DNA of 64,000 nucleotides from Certhia americana (GCA_018697195.1 CM031861.1:3008242-3072241), one strand, 5' to 3'; counted from the first letter of the stretch, positions 9,737 to 20,934 are shown. The notes: generated by a model not told the origin, from the letters alone. Numbers and translations are program-made.

Positions 9737-11495
9737 GCGGGGAACGGGGACAGCCCCGAACCGGGAACGGGGACAGCTCCGAACGGGGAACGGGGACAGC
9801 CCCGAACTGGGAACGGGGACAGCCCCGACCTGGGAACGGGGACAGCTCCGAATGGGGAACGGGGACAGCTCCGAACTGGGAACGGGGACAGCCCCGAACG
9901 GGGAACGGGGACAGCTCCGAACGGGGAACGGGGACAGCTCCGAACGGGGAATGGGGACAGCTCCGAACGGGGAATGGGGACAGCTCTGAACCGGGAACGG
10001 GGACAGCTCCGAATGGGGAACGAGGACAGCTCCGAACCGGGAACGGGGACAGCCCCGAACGGGGAACGGGGACAGCCCCGAACGGGGAACGGGGACAGCC
10101 CGGAACCGGGAACGGGGACAGCTCCGAACTGGGAATGGGGACAGCTCCAAACTGGGAACGGGGACAGCTCCGAACCAAGAACGGGGACAGCTCCGAACGG
10201 GGAACGGGAACAGCCCCGAACGGGGAATGGGGACGGCTCCGAACTGGGAACGGGGACAGCCCCGAACAGGGAACGGGGACAGCTCCGAACAGGGAACGGG
10301 GACAGCTCCGAACGGGGAACGGGGACAGCTCCGAACGGNNNNNNNNNNNNNNNNNNNNNNNNNNNNNNNNNNNNNNNNNNNNNNNNNNNNNNNNNNNNNN
10401 NNNNNNNNNNNNNNNNNNNNNNNNNNNNNNNNNNNNNNNNNNNNNNNNNNNNNNNNNNNNNNNNNNNNNNNNNNNNNNNNNNNNNNNNNNNNNNNNNNNN
10501 NNNNNNNNNNNNNNNNNNNNNNNNNNNNNNNNNNNNNNNNNNNNNNNNNNNNNNNNNNNNNNNNNNNNNNNNNNNNNNNNNNNNNNNNNNNNNNNNNNNN
10601 NNNNNNNNNNNNNNNNNNNNNNNNNNNNNNNNNNNNNNNNNNNNNNNNNNNNNNNNNNNNNNNNNNNNNNNNNNNNNNNNNNNNNNNNNNNNNNNNNNNN
10701 NNNNNNNNNNNNNNNNNNNNNNNNNNNNNNNCGAACCGGGAACGGGGACAGCCCTGAACGGGGAACGGGGACAGCTCCAAATCGGGAACGGGGATAGCCC
10801 TGAACGGGGAACGGGGACAGCCCTGAACCGAGGACGGGGACAGCCCCGAACCGGGAACGGGGACAGCTACGAACCAAGGATTGGGACAGCTCCGAACGGG
10901 GAACGGGGACAGCTCCGAACCGGGAACAGGGACAGCTCCGAACTGGGAACGGGGACAGCCCCAAACTGGGAACGGGGACAGCTCCGAACGGGGAACGGGG
11001 ACAGCCCCGAACCGGGAACGGGGACAGCTCCGAACGGGGAACGGGGACAGCTCCAAACGGGGAACGGGGACAGCTCCGAACGGGGAACGGGGACAGCTCC
11101 GAACTGGGAACGGGGACAGCTCCGAACGGGGAACGGGGACAGCTCCGAACGAGGAACGGGGACAGCCCCGAACAGGGAACGGGGACAGCTCCGAACCGAG
11201 AACGGGGACAGCCCTGAACGCGGAACGGGGACAGCTCCGAACGGGGAACGGGGACGGCTCCGAACCGGGAACAGGGACAGCCCTGAACGGGGAACGGGGA
11301 CAGCTCCGAACCAAGAACGGGGACAGCCCTGAACTGGGAACGGGGACAGCTCCGAACCGGGAACGGGGACAGCCCCGAACTGGGAACGGGGACAGCCCCG
11401 AACTGGGAACGGGGACAGCTCCGAACCGGGAACGGGGACAGCCCTGAACGGGGAACGGGGACAGCTCCGAATCGGGAACGGGGACAGCCCTGGAG
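9737..11495. repeat. 23-bp GC-rich minisatellite
   Basis: Tandem array with a 23-bp unit, consensus gaacNgggaacggggacag followed by cYcc, where N is c, g or t and Y is c or t. Because 23 is not a multiple of 3, every reading frame cycles through the same 23-residue pattern. Few stop codons arise, so long frames stay open on both strands (for example 9301-10797 plus, 9489-11924 minus); these are repeat artefacts. The array holds an assembly gap, so the true copy number is unknown. Confidence 0.97.
10339..10731. other. Assembly gap (393 N)
   Basis: A run of N inside the 23-bp array. Translations through it consist of X and carry no information. The gap probably marks an array too long or too uniform to assemble. 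Confidence 1.
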
Positions 11496-13181
11496 CTGCG
11501 GGCACCGGCCTTGCGGGGCCCGGGGTGTTGCTCCGGGACGCATTTTGTAGGGGCAAAATGAACATTTTGGAGGTAAAATCTGAGTTAGTCTGTGGAGGAG
11601 AGAATTAGTGTTCTGAGGTAAAAGTGAGGCAATCCGTAGTGGATTATAAAAACCACGTGTGAAATCAGAGCTTTTCCAGCAGCTTTCCTTCCCAGGGCTC
11701 CCCGGGTGTTTTCCTTGTTTTCTGGGTTTCAGGAGGGAACACAGTTTGGGATGGCAGAGCTTTGGAGAGTTACGAGTTTTCCTTAACTGTGCAGAGATGT
11801 CAGGATCTGGAGGCCCTCCCGTTCCCTGGAGGATGCCCTGGGGATTTGTCCGTAGGTGGGATTTGGCTGTGTAGCCTCCCGGGATGAGTTCCGCATGCTG
11901 TGCTGGTCCCTGCACCACCCTCATTCCTCACACTCCAGAGATTCCTCTTTGTTCCAGCTGGGTCAGACTCATGGGCCCTCTAAGTGGAGGATTTATCTCT
12001 TATGTCCCTTTAAGTGGATTTATCTCTTGCTCCCTTTGAAGAAGTTTCAGAAATAGAATTGATGTCTCAAGAAAAATGTGTCAAAAAAGCCATTTTTTCA
12101 TGCTTTGTTTTTAAAACTTCCACTCCTGTTTACTTCTCTTGCTGCAACAATAATGAATGTCACCGAAATAACAATGGGAAAGGGGAATAAATGGAATATG
12201 ATTGCAAATGCTGATTTTTATAATTTGCACAGGAACTGGTCAGTGTTCAAAATGTTCCAGCTACAGCAATACAAGCATAGAACTGCTGAGTTCAGTCCAG
12301 GAACACCTTCCAGTATTTCAGGCTGTTCCATACAAAATGCCCAAAACGAGCTGAGATAAACTGAAAAATCCTCTTCACTGAAATGAAAGCTGAGCTTGTA
12401 TCCCAGAGGTTCGCAGAGAGAGAGTGGAGCCCCTTAGCAAAGGCTGGGGTTTATACACCCCTGGTTGGGCCCACCTCTTTCCTGGGAAAAGGGAGGAGCC
12501 AAATCCCACAGGGTATAGAAGCTCTCACAGGCACTGCAGCTGTTTGGCTCCTCAGACTTAAATTCAGGGTGAGTAAATGGCTCAATACAGAAGAAAACTC
12601 TTCAGGATGTTGCTCAATAGCAATACTTTCTTTTCTGCTTCGCCTACTTGGAGCAAAAGGGCAGAAGCAGCATAGCTGGAGGAGTTGGACAATTCGTTGG
12701 TAACTTGCATGAATTTTACTTTGTGATTACAAAGTAGAGCTCCACAAAGGACAAAGTGGGATGGAGAAGCACAGTACTGATAGAAACACTGTAAGTCTCA
12801 CTGGGTGCTCTGTTTAAGGTTACCTACATTATAAATAAAAATAAGTGAAAACAATAAACTTTTGGATGACGTCAGGGTTATATATATGCCTGGTTCCCCT
12901 TGAGTGAGGTATCTGGTACCAGAACACAGGAACAAGGGGCCAAACACAGGCAGAAGAAAGCTAAATACCCTCTATGCAATGATACCTGGAACAAGGGAAG
13001 GTGAGCTTTGTTTCCCAGAGAAAAGGGTCCCCTCTCAAGTCCAGGTCCCTGCATCCAGGAATGGGGTCTTGCTGGCTAAAATTCCACATGGATCAGGATG
13101 GCTCCTGCACACAAGCTGGCACCACCCAGACGCCTGGCTGCCTTTGGAGTGTTAAATACCTCCTGCAAACTGACATCAGGA
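11496..13181. other. Intergenic sequence with a CRE/TATA-like pair
   Basis: No gene was recognised. A TATA-like run with nearby CRE lies at 12867-12886 and is listed separately. The segment near 12.4-12.55 kb (GC-richer, with 'gtttatacacccctgg' and a later 'gtatagaag') could be part of a degraded LTR, but I cannot define its ends. Confidence 0.4.
12867..12886 (+). promoter_or_regulatory. CRE plus TATA-like element
   Basis: A perfect cAMP-response element TGACGTCA (12867-12874) is followed 4 bp later by TATATATA (12879-12886). No recognisable gene begins downstream. It may be a remnant promoter of a retroelement or an uncharacterised transcript. Confidence 0.3.
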
Positions 13182-13330
13182 ACCTGCTCATCCTTCAGGA
13201 TGCAGTTGGCTGGAAAATCCAGAAAGGAAAATTGGATGCCAAGGCCATTGCAGAAAGTGTTTCCTTTAGCCAGACTCACAGCAGCAATTTCCAGGAGCCA
13301 GTTCCCAGTCTACGGCTCCTAGAATGATGT
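13182..13330 (+). repeat. Low-copy diverged repeat, copy A
   Basis: Begins 'cctgctcatccttcaggatg' and ends with a 'cccagtctacggctcctag' block. Similar in order and spacing to copies at 13578-13726 and 16300-16450. Family unknown. Confidence 0.5.
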
Positions 13331-13577
13331 GGCAGTCCCACAGGAGAAGGCCCTGTTGTGCTGCAGGACAAAGATCCTCCAGCACCAATGGCACATCTTC
13401 CCATCTTCAGGGCACTCTCAGGCATGAGCAGTGGAGAAGAATGAGGATGGATTCCAAACTTCAGATATTCCTGGCAGGAGACTTAAACCTACCCAGAGCC
13501 TCAGTGAGAGTTCCTGGACTGCAGAGGGAGGAAACCCTTTGGACACATGTGCCTGCTCCTCAGAGCCACAGCTGCCC
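13331..13577. other. Spacer between repeat copies A and B
   Basis: No recognised feature. The open frame 13324-13725 covers this spacer and copy B but shows no domain. Confidence 0.35.
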
Positions 13578-13726
13578 TCAGAACCTGCTCATCCCTGAGG
13601 ATGCAGATGGCCAGGAAATGTCCGGAAGTAAAAAGGGGAGCCCAACACTCCTCAAGATGTTCCTAGAGGCACGTGGCCCAGCAGCAAGTGTCTTGGAACC
13701 AGCACTTGTCAGCCCACAGCTCTAGT
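13578..13726 (+). repeat. Low-copy diverged repeat, copy B
   Basis: Begins 'cctgctcatccctgaggatg', contains 'gtggcccagcagcaagtg' and ends 'agcccacagctctag'. Confidence 0.5.
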
Positions 13727-14009
13727 GTGCTGGGCTTTCCATGGCTACTCTTTGAGGTTTCTGGCCCCCAAGGGCTCTTGTACTCCCTTTTTCTGTGCCA
13801 ATATCCCTCTGTCCCCTCCTTCCTGAACCTTGCAGTGGTCACTTCATCCTCCCTGTCCCTGCTACTCGTTCCTCCACAGTGGGGGCCTCCTCATACTCTT
13901 TCCCTGCCCACGTGCAGGAGGCTAACCCCACCAGAGCACGTCCATCTGTCCTAGAGTCCATTTCACATCTGCACATCCCTGCACAGCTCCATGGATGCTG
14001 CCTTCCCTT

Positions 14010-16113
14010 GGAAATGTGTCCTTGTCTGTAACAATGTGTGAACTGAAAGTATAGGGATGATTTAAAAAATGGGTATCTTAATGAAAGCATTGCATTTATA
14101 GTTCTCATAGAGACCAAAAAACACCATTTTCTTTCAGACTCTTGTGGCTTTATTCAAGAAATTATATTAAATATATACACCCTAATAAATGAGCCTAGGG
14201 AAAAGCATTAATTTAGAATACAGTGGTCATTCTACAACAACTTCTCCTGTGAGCAGTCATCCAAGCCTCTGACTCAGGAAAAAGTCTGACAGTCCAGAAG
14301 AAAGCACTGATCGTCCAATGGGAGACTTTGCAAGCAGAGAAGTTTTCCCAGAATAATTATTTCAGGTTATGTTTTCTCCAGACAAGCAGAGCTTTGTTCT
14401 CTGCATCTCAGAAAACGCTACCACAGCTGTAAATACCAACAGATTTGCACTTAGTGGCTGCAAGCAGCATTACCTGATGGCCCAGTGCAGGGGCGTAGAA
14501 TTCAAATCTCCACCCAGCTGATCCACTATGGCACCTTTGGAAATGTAGTATCTGTGTAATAACAACACAATAAGGTCAGGAACACACAGAGGGGAAACAG
14601 CAAAACATTATACTAAAGGTAACATAGCTAAAGGAGTAAATGACTCATAAGAAAAGATTCACTAGAGAAGCAAATGGACAAAAGTGGTTTGGCAGTAAAC
14701 AACGCCGCTTCAAGAAAATGTTGAAGAAAAAATACAGTCGTTACCATGCTGCTTCTAAAATCAGCTTTCATCTTTGTTACAGAAACAAATCCAGGAAAAT
14801 CTAATGATTTCAGGTACATTTACATGAGTCCACATGTAAAGAAATGGGCTATCTTTACATTTCAGTGACATCTCCACAAACGAAAAGGCATCACAATTTG
14901 AATTCTACCCTTTTCTTCTCAAGCAGCACATTCCTTTGTTTACAAGTACAAAAGCAACAAAATGATCATAGGTAACAGTGGCAGAATACACTGTGTTACT
15001 GTCACAGGGACTCCCAGCTTACTTAACCAACTCCTGTCTGTTGTTTATTGCTGCCCAGTGAAGGAGAGTCACATTTTCCTTGTCTGGTTGTCGAACATCA
15101 TATCCTGCTTCTACCAGTTCTTTGCACCGCTCCAGCATTCCATACCTTAAATCAAATTTAAAAAAAAAAAAAAAACAACCAACAATTTATTTATCATTTT
15201 TTCAGCATCCTCCAGTCTGGTGACAGTTGCATCCTAAAAAAAATATGTATCTCAGCAAACATCACCCAGCAGTTCCAACTTGAGCAAATTCCACATTACA
15301 TTCAATGGAAACTTGGTAATAAGATTGGGGCTGTACCTTGATGAGTGGAATTTTCAACTAAAACAAAGATGCTTGAAATGCTTCCATTTACAAGAGCAGC
15401 TCTAAGTGATTTCTCTTCTTCCGCTACAAGAAGAAAATGAAACTGAAAAGGTTTCCTTTGTAACAATATCCAGCCTGGCTCACATTTGAGGACACTCCCT
15501 TCCATTTCAACACTCTGCACACTCAGAGCATGTACTTACTGTGTAGCCTTGACAATATCACAGGTGCTGGGGTCTTCAGCAGTGGGATATGGGCCTGGGA
15601 GACCTTGATCCCCATGGATGCTGTGGATGCTGTGCAGATGAGGTCGATGAGGCCCATGGCAATGGCTTTTACACTGGTGGGGAACAAAACAATTATTAAC
15701 CATTCTTATTTATCGGCTGCACACCACACACACCTCCCCCTTCACCAGAAGCACTCCCTCTGCATGTTAGGTTCTCTTAACACAAACGAAGATGTTAATT
15801 CAAAGCACAGTTAGAACCTCCTGGCAAGAAACCAATCCTTTTATTTGCAGAGGTCAGCAGAGAGGTGCTCAAGGTGCACGAGGACAAATTACAGAGGCGT
15901 TCAGCACCCTGCAGAGCTGGTTCCCGACACAGCAGCCTGACCCACAACAGCCCTGTCACACCAGGAACCACAACCTCGGGCCTTGCGGAGCGTTTCAAAC
16001 GCACTTGGCAGCCACAATGCCAGCCGTGCAGCCACAAACCCGACACCAGGGAACAGACAAGGCACACGCAGGGCAGGACACAGCCGGCTCTTGCCCGGGT
16101 GCCGCCCAGCAGA
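14010..16113 (-). pseudogene. Inverted partial duplicate of ZDHHC13 (exons 2-4, remnant of 5)
   Basis: The reverse complement matches 22916 to about 25020 of the ZDHHC13 locus. Duplicate exon 4 is at 14474-14551, exon 3 at 15023-15145 and exon 2 at 15540-15673, each the same length as its partner, with splice signals present and no exonic difference seen. Inside about 14145-16113 I found only a few differences: a different poly-A length near 15160, isolated substitutions near 15.37 and 15.7 kb, and a 1-bp indel at the inner end. Between about 14010 and 14145 identity falls sharply (roughly 75-80%) yet homology continues into the start of exon 5, where it fades. Exon 1 and the promoter are not included. 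Without a start or the catalytic half, no functional enzyme is expected. Confidence 0.93.
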
Positions 16114-16299
16114 TGGAGGAAACGTGTCATGGCCCATGGAGAATTGGCAGTCACCACTCATATGTCACTGGGTGCTGCCGATGCTCTGGCAAGGCGGTGA
16201 GGTGCTCTGGCCAGGACAGCCATGGGACTGCACAGCCCTGCCTCATGCCAGCGCTCAGCCCCTTTGTGCCCTCACAGCCCAGCCCGCTTCAGGGATCAG

Positions 16300-16450
16300 C
16301 AGAACTGGCTCATCCTTGAAGATGTACAAGGCCAGAGAAAGCCTGGAAGTCACAATGGTAGGTCAGCTTGTTGGAATGAATAGTTCCCTGGAGCAAGTGG
16401 CCCAGCAGGATAGTGGTGGTACCAGCTGCGCCAAGCCCACAGCTCCCAGG
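16300..16450 (+). repeat. Low-copy diverged repeat, copy C
   Basis: Begins 'actggctcatccttgaagat', contains 'caagtggcccagcagga' and ends 'aagcccacagctccca', matching copies A and B near 13.2 and 13.6 kb. It lies just inside the inner end of the inverted ZDHHC13 duplicate. Confidence 0.5.
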
Positions 16451-16604
16451 ACACTGCAGCGTTACGAACTGGAAACACCCACTACTCTGTGCCTGAGAAC
16501 ATTCCCCAGCGAGAAAGGGAGATATAGTTCCTCTGTCTCTGAGGAGCTCTCCGGAACTGGCTGTGGGGGGCAGGAAGAGTTTTTTGTTAGCTGCTCACTG
16601 ACTT

Positions 16605-16706
16605 CTGCCACCGTTCTAAATAAACAGGATTTGGAACAGTGCCAAATCACAGTTCTAAAGAACAGTGCCACTGTTCTAAATAAATCAGGATTTGGAAAGG
16701 AGTGCT
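16605..16706 (+). repeat. Short local tandem duplication
   Basis: 'ttctaaataaacaggatttg' near 16615 recurs as 'ttctaaataaatcaggattt' near 16674, each preceded by 'gccac.g' and followed by 'gaa.agtg', a tandem copy with a period near 65 bp. Confidence 0.6.
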
Positions 16707-16869
16707 CATGGTGTTCCCACTGCTCTGCTTTTTACTGGGATAGGGTTCCTTTCTTCCCAATACCTGGCACATGCTGAGTTTGGATGGGAATGCTGTGTAT
16801 CAAACAGGGGTGGTTAGGTTTCTGCTGAGCAGGGCTTGCCCCCTTTAAGGACTTTGCAGTGTCCCTTTA

Positions 16870-17340
16870 TACAATGCAATGTTTTCCACATGGGAAGGGA
16901 GGAATGATGTTGAACACAGAGGCAAAGAATGCATTGAACACCTGTGCCATGTCTCTGTCCCCGTTTGTGAGGTGACCATCCACACCCTGGAGGGGGACAA
17001 TGTTATTTCTACAATGTTTTTTTCCATTAATGTATTTAAAAACACTCTTTTAATTGTGCCCCACATTTCTGGCCACCTTCAGCTCCAGTTGATCTGTCAC
17101 CACACCAGGTTTGTCCCTACAGTGGCAAGAAGCATCTGTGTATTCTTCTCCTCAGCTGGATTCCATGGGGCACACAGCTTCCTTTTCCATCCTCTTCCCC
17201 AGAGAAGATGCCTGTTCTGGCAATCCAGCCTTCTGCCTGCTTGGCTTCTGACATTTGGGAATTGCCTGCTCCTCTGCCCTAAGGAGGTGATGTTTCAAAA
17301 GTGACCAGCACTGATGGATCCCAGCACCTTCAAAAACATT
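16870..17340 (-). mobile_element. CR1 LINE ORF2 fragment
   Basis: The minus strand encodes a stretch typical of the CR1 polyprotein between endonuclease and reverse transcriptase: DQLELKVARNVG, then KSVFKYINGKK, GVDGHLTNGDRDMAQVFNAF and FASVFN. An in-frame stop interrupts it (after VARNVGHN), and similarity weakens toward 17.3 kb. It is a dead 5'-truncated copy without the terminal 3' sequence seen elsewhere in the window. Confidence 0.75.
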
Positions 17341-17457
17341 TCCCCTGGGGACCTTGCTTACCAGTTCCATGAGCAGTCTGAAGGGAACCTCCTCATGTCC
17401 TGAGTGTTGGGGCCTTTACAGGGGCCATAAGCCTCCAGCCGGTGTACAAGAGAATCC

Positions 17458-17800
17458 TGTAATGTGTCTTTAATCATAAATTGTGTGAAGCAGAAGGAAC
17501 AGAAGCTAGACAAAGGAATGTTAAACATAGCAGCCCAAGTTAGGAGGTTACTGGCAGAAAATCACAAGAAAAATAACCAAGATCATTAAAGAGTTCTGCT
17601 AGCAGCACGGGAGGGATGAAGCTGAACACCTGGAGATTTGACCATGAACAGGTATATTTTTAGCCTTTGGCACAAACTATGCTGATTGTATCTTGCACGT
17701 ACACAAAACATATATAAGGTTTTTCACTTGCTTAATAAATCAGAATCAGTTCCACATCATATTGGTGTGCTGTCTGTTCTCTTCTCCAACACGGACCTCA
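17458..17800 (+). mobile_element. Possible LTR-like segment
   Basis: AT-rich sequence with a TATA-like 'catatataagg' near 17706 and an AATAAA near 17733, then a C/T-rich stretch ending near 'ctccaaca'. This layout resembles a retroviral LTR, but I could not confirm TG...CA ends or a target-site duplication. Confidence 0.25.
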
Positions 17801-18540
17801 ACACCTGAGCTGAGGTTTTGCTGTCCCTTTTCCTCTTGTCAGAGGTTTGAACCTCGCTTTATCTGTGGTTGCTGTGACTGAGACAGCCATCGATCCCCAC
17901 TTGGCTCAGGGCACATGGGGCTCAGATGGTGGCCTGGCTCTAGGGGGGCTGAGCTGGAGAGTCCTGAGCTGTGAGGGGCTCCCCCCTTACTGTGAGGAGG
18001 CTCCCTGGGGAGGAAGAAGGGTCTGGCATGAGCCTCGAGGACTGGTCTGCATTTGCCTGCTGCCAATTTGAGGGAAAGAAAGAGGAAGAGTTTGGTCAGA
18101 GCTCAACCTGAAATGAAGTTTTGCCACATCTGATTGTTCTCACAGCTTCGGAGAGGCCTGCCACCCACTGGCCCTGGGAATGCACACACAGCCCTTGTTT
18201 CACTTCAGAAGACACCCGGTGGCCAACTCAGTCTGAAAGCGCAGCTGTTGTTTCACTGTTGCATTTCTTGGCTCATTACAGCCCCCATAACCTGTAACCT
18301 GTGCTACAGCCTGTGTTTGAAGACACAAAAGTACCATTCTGGAGGAAAGGCATCGAAAGCTTGGCAAAGGCTAAAGGGAGCACTCTGACTACTCCTTTTC
18401 CCAAGAGATTTCTTCAGCTGAAGTTGCTGACAAGGACCAGACTTGACACCCTAGAATGGGTTTGTGGTTGTTTTATGTTTTGGGTCCTCAGTCCTGTGTG
18501 GGACTTGGTAACTGAGTGCTGCAGAGGCTCCAGCAAGGCA

Positions 18541-20860
18541 TCAAAAATTCCTGCCTTGCACCCAAGGGTGGCACAAAAGATCCTGCAGCTCTGGCCTGTC
18601 CATGTGGTGCTTGGACAAACACCAGCGGATCAGATTTTGGCTCTCTGGGGAGAGAGGCCAGAGAGCTCCAGTCACTTGCAGACGGTTCCTGCCCAGCTGC
18701 CCCCAGCGCCCACAGGCCCTGACTGACTCTGCCCTGTGCAGGAGAGTGGCACAGTGAGACATGGCCATCTCCTTCAGCCACATGTACCACACTGAGCCCG
18801 TGGGCATGGGCCACCTCCTGCAGCCGGCCCTTGAGGGTAGATCGACGTCCTGCCGAGCTGCGTGAGGCCCATGCTGGGCTGTGTGCTGCCATCTGCCAAA
18901 GCCTGCCTTCTTCAGGCCAGATACCAACCTGGAGAGACCTGCTACCTGAAGAAGAGCTGCCCCAACATGATGTCACAGTTGTCCCAGAAGGGGAGGTTCC
19001 TGCAGACCATGACATAGAGCAGCACACCCAGGGACCAGATGGTGGCCGAATGGCCGTGGTAGCAGCCAAGGCAGATCCACTCGAGTGGGCTGTACGCGTG
19101 TGTTCCTAGGGGAGACAGGTGGTGCTGTGCGGGTGCAGGCTGCTGCCTTGCAGAGCCTGGTGCCAGCCTCCTGGCTGAGGCTGGGGCTGCTCTTGAGGTG
19201 GCCACAACTTCCCGAGGCCACCCTGTTAGTGTAGGGTTAAATGCTTTAAAAATCATGTAGAAGTAGGCCGCAAGAATGCTTGGTATTAGGGATGGGTGAA
19301 GGCTTACGGGAATGGGTACTTGGGGATTTCCAAAATATCCACCCATGGCGGGAACTGGTACTTGGGGTCTCCAAGACACCCACCCAGAGATAAGATTCGT
19401 ACATGATGGTACAAGGATGGTACAAGGATGTGCTAACTCTCATGAATCAATAAGATAAAGTTGTTATAGTGATTATTGATGTAACAGAGTTGTATAACTG
19501 CTATAACTGAAATTGTATAAATATGTGCACCTTGGACAAAGGCGACAGAGCTAGATTTGGGTTGCAATACCCCTAGCTCCTGTGCGCTTCAATAAAAGCA
19601 CCTGCATATAATCAATCCATGATTATGAGTGTTCCTGAATGCTAACAACCCCACATCCCCCAGCCAACTGGCCAAAGCCAAGGAGCCGTTCTGCAAGGCA
19701 GAGAAGGCCAGTGGAGCAGCCCAGGCCCTTGTGGGCCTGCCAAGCCAAGGGGCCGGGGCCTGGCTTTGGCAGCCCCCCTGTGTGGGCAGGGCTGGCAGCC
19801 ATTCCTGGGGCACAGCATCTGCCCGGTGCCACAGGGCAGGCGGCTCAATGCTGCACCCTGCAGCCAAGGAGGGAATGGGGCCGTGCAGTGCCTGCCACTG
19901 GGAGCAGGGCCCGGGTGTGGGCTCACACGCAAGTCGTATGAAGGCCTGCTCCTGGAGGAAGGTGCTGCAGCCGAAGTCAATGAGCTTCAGGTCGCTGCTG
20001 TCCAGCTCCATGAGGAGGTTCATGTCCGACTTGATGTCCTGGTGCAGGACGCCGCAGGCGGTGCAGTGCTGCACGGCCTCCAGCACCCGGCAGAAAAGCC
20101 AGCGCGCCATCTCCTTGCCCAGGAATGCCTGCTCCAGCAGGAAGTGCAGGAGATCCTGCGATGGCTCTGGACGCTCCATCACCAGCAGGAAGCATTCAGG
20201 CAGCTCAAACCAGTCGAGGAGCTGGATGATGTTGTGGTAGCCAGAGCCCACCTTCTCCAGGAGCATAATCTCCATGGGCACACGGGTGCCATCGGGCTGG
20301 CAGGAGTAGACAATTCCTCCAGCAGGCCTGATGCTGCTGCCCTGTGGCTGCGCTGCCCCCTCCCCGGGATGCCCCAGTGCCCCCCTTGGGCAGCCTCCCT
20401 GGGCTTTGGGCTTCCTCTCACCCTTGCTTGGCCGCTGCCCCCTGTCCGGCCCCACCACCGGCGTTTGGCACCCCCTGGCCCGCGATGTTCCAGCTCGAAG
20501 GTTGAGCCCACGCCCGTTCCCCCCGCCATCGCCCACCTCCCACTGCTGTGCCCCGGCATTGTCCCTGCCCACCACGCCCCGCTCGCTCCCACTGGCCCCA
20601 CTCGCTCACCAGCTCCTGCCACTGCAGGATGCTCTGCGGGCCACGCGTTTGATGGCCACCTGCAAGCAGTCGACACAAGAGGGCTGAGCTCAAGCCCTGC
20701 CCCTGCCCACCCCTGCGCTCCCATCTGAGAGGCGGGTCCCCGAGAAAATGGTGCTGAAGCCACCGCTCCCCAGCTGTGGGCCCAGCTGGTACAGCTCCTG
20801 CAGCTTCTTCCTTTGCCCTGCCGCCAACCCTGAGCCACCAGCCTTGCATCCGGGAAACCC
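18541..20860 (-). pseudogene. PIM1-like serine/threonine kinase pseudogene
   Basis: Minus-strand exons in PIM order. A P-loop exon ends at 20711 with LGPQLGSGGFSTIFSG. The VAIK exon (20610-20659) contains VAIKRVAR, with the ATP-binding lysine. The main lobe exon (19929-20296) has VPMEIMLLEKV, LLDWFELPE, MERPEP, HQDIK and LIDFG. An APE-region exon (18946-19105) has YSPLEW and WSLGVLLYVMVC. The last exon (18541 to about 18650) has LIRWCL, DRP and HPW. Defects: the VAIK exon is 50 bp, one base short of frame, so the frame breaks after VAIKRVAR; the catalytic loop reads HQD rather than HRD. Introns are kept, so this is a segmental copy, not a processed one. PIM1-like genes are known to be multiplied in passerines. 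Confidence 0.85.
19224..19647 (+). mobile_element. Solo LTR of an endogenous retrovirus
   Basis: A 424-bp element with 6-bp inverted termini, TGTTAG at 19224 and CTAACA ending at 19647, flanked by a 4-bp direct repeat ACCC (19220-19223 and 19648-19651) that fits a target-site duplication. Inside are a TATAAATA box (19516-19523) and an AATAAA signal (19591-19596), 68 bp between them, in plus orientation. No internal retroviral genes are present, so it is a recombined solo LTR. It sits in an intron of the PIM-like pseudogene, antisense to it. A 4-bp duplication suggests a gammaretrovirus-like integrase; class is inferred. Confidence 0.85.
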
Positions 20861-20934
20861 CCAAGTGCCTGCCACTGAAGCGGGACAGGCCCGCACGGCC
20901 CACGGTGCTCTGACCTGCTTCCTGCTGCGCCCCG

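Noticed and set aside
9301..11924. Very long open frames on both strands (up to 811 codons)
   Set aside because: They are the 23-bp minisatellite read in every frame, bridged by a run of N.
13324..13725. 133-codon open frame as a coding gene
   Set aside because: It covers repeat copy B; copies A and C are in other frames or closed, so selection on the protein is not evident.
15795..16777. Several open frames of 86-264 codons across the inner end of the inverted arm
   Set aside because: They are intron 1 sequence of ZDHHC13 duplicated in the arm plus adjacent spacer; the same frames appear on the minus strand near 22.6-23.2 kb and have no domain.
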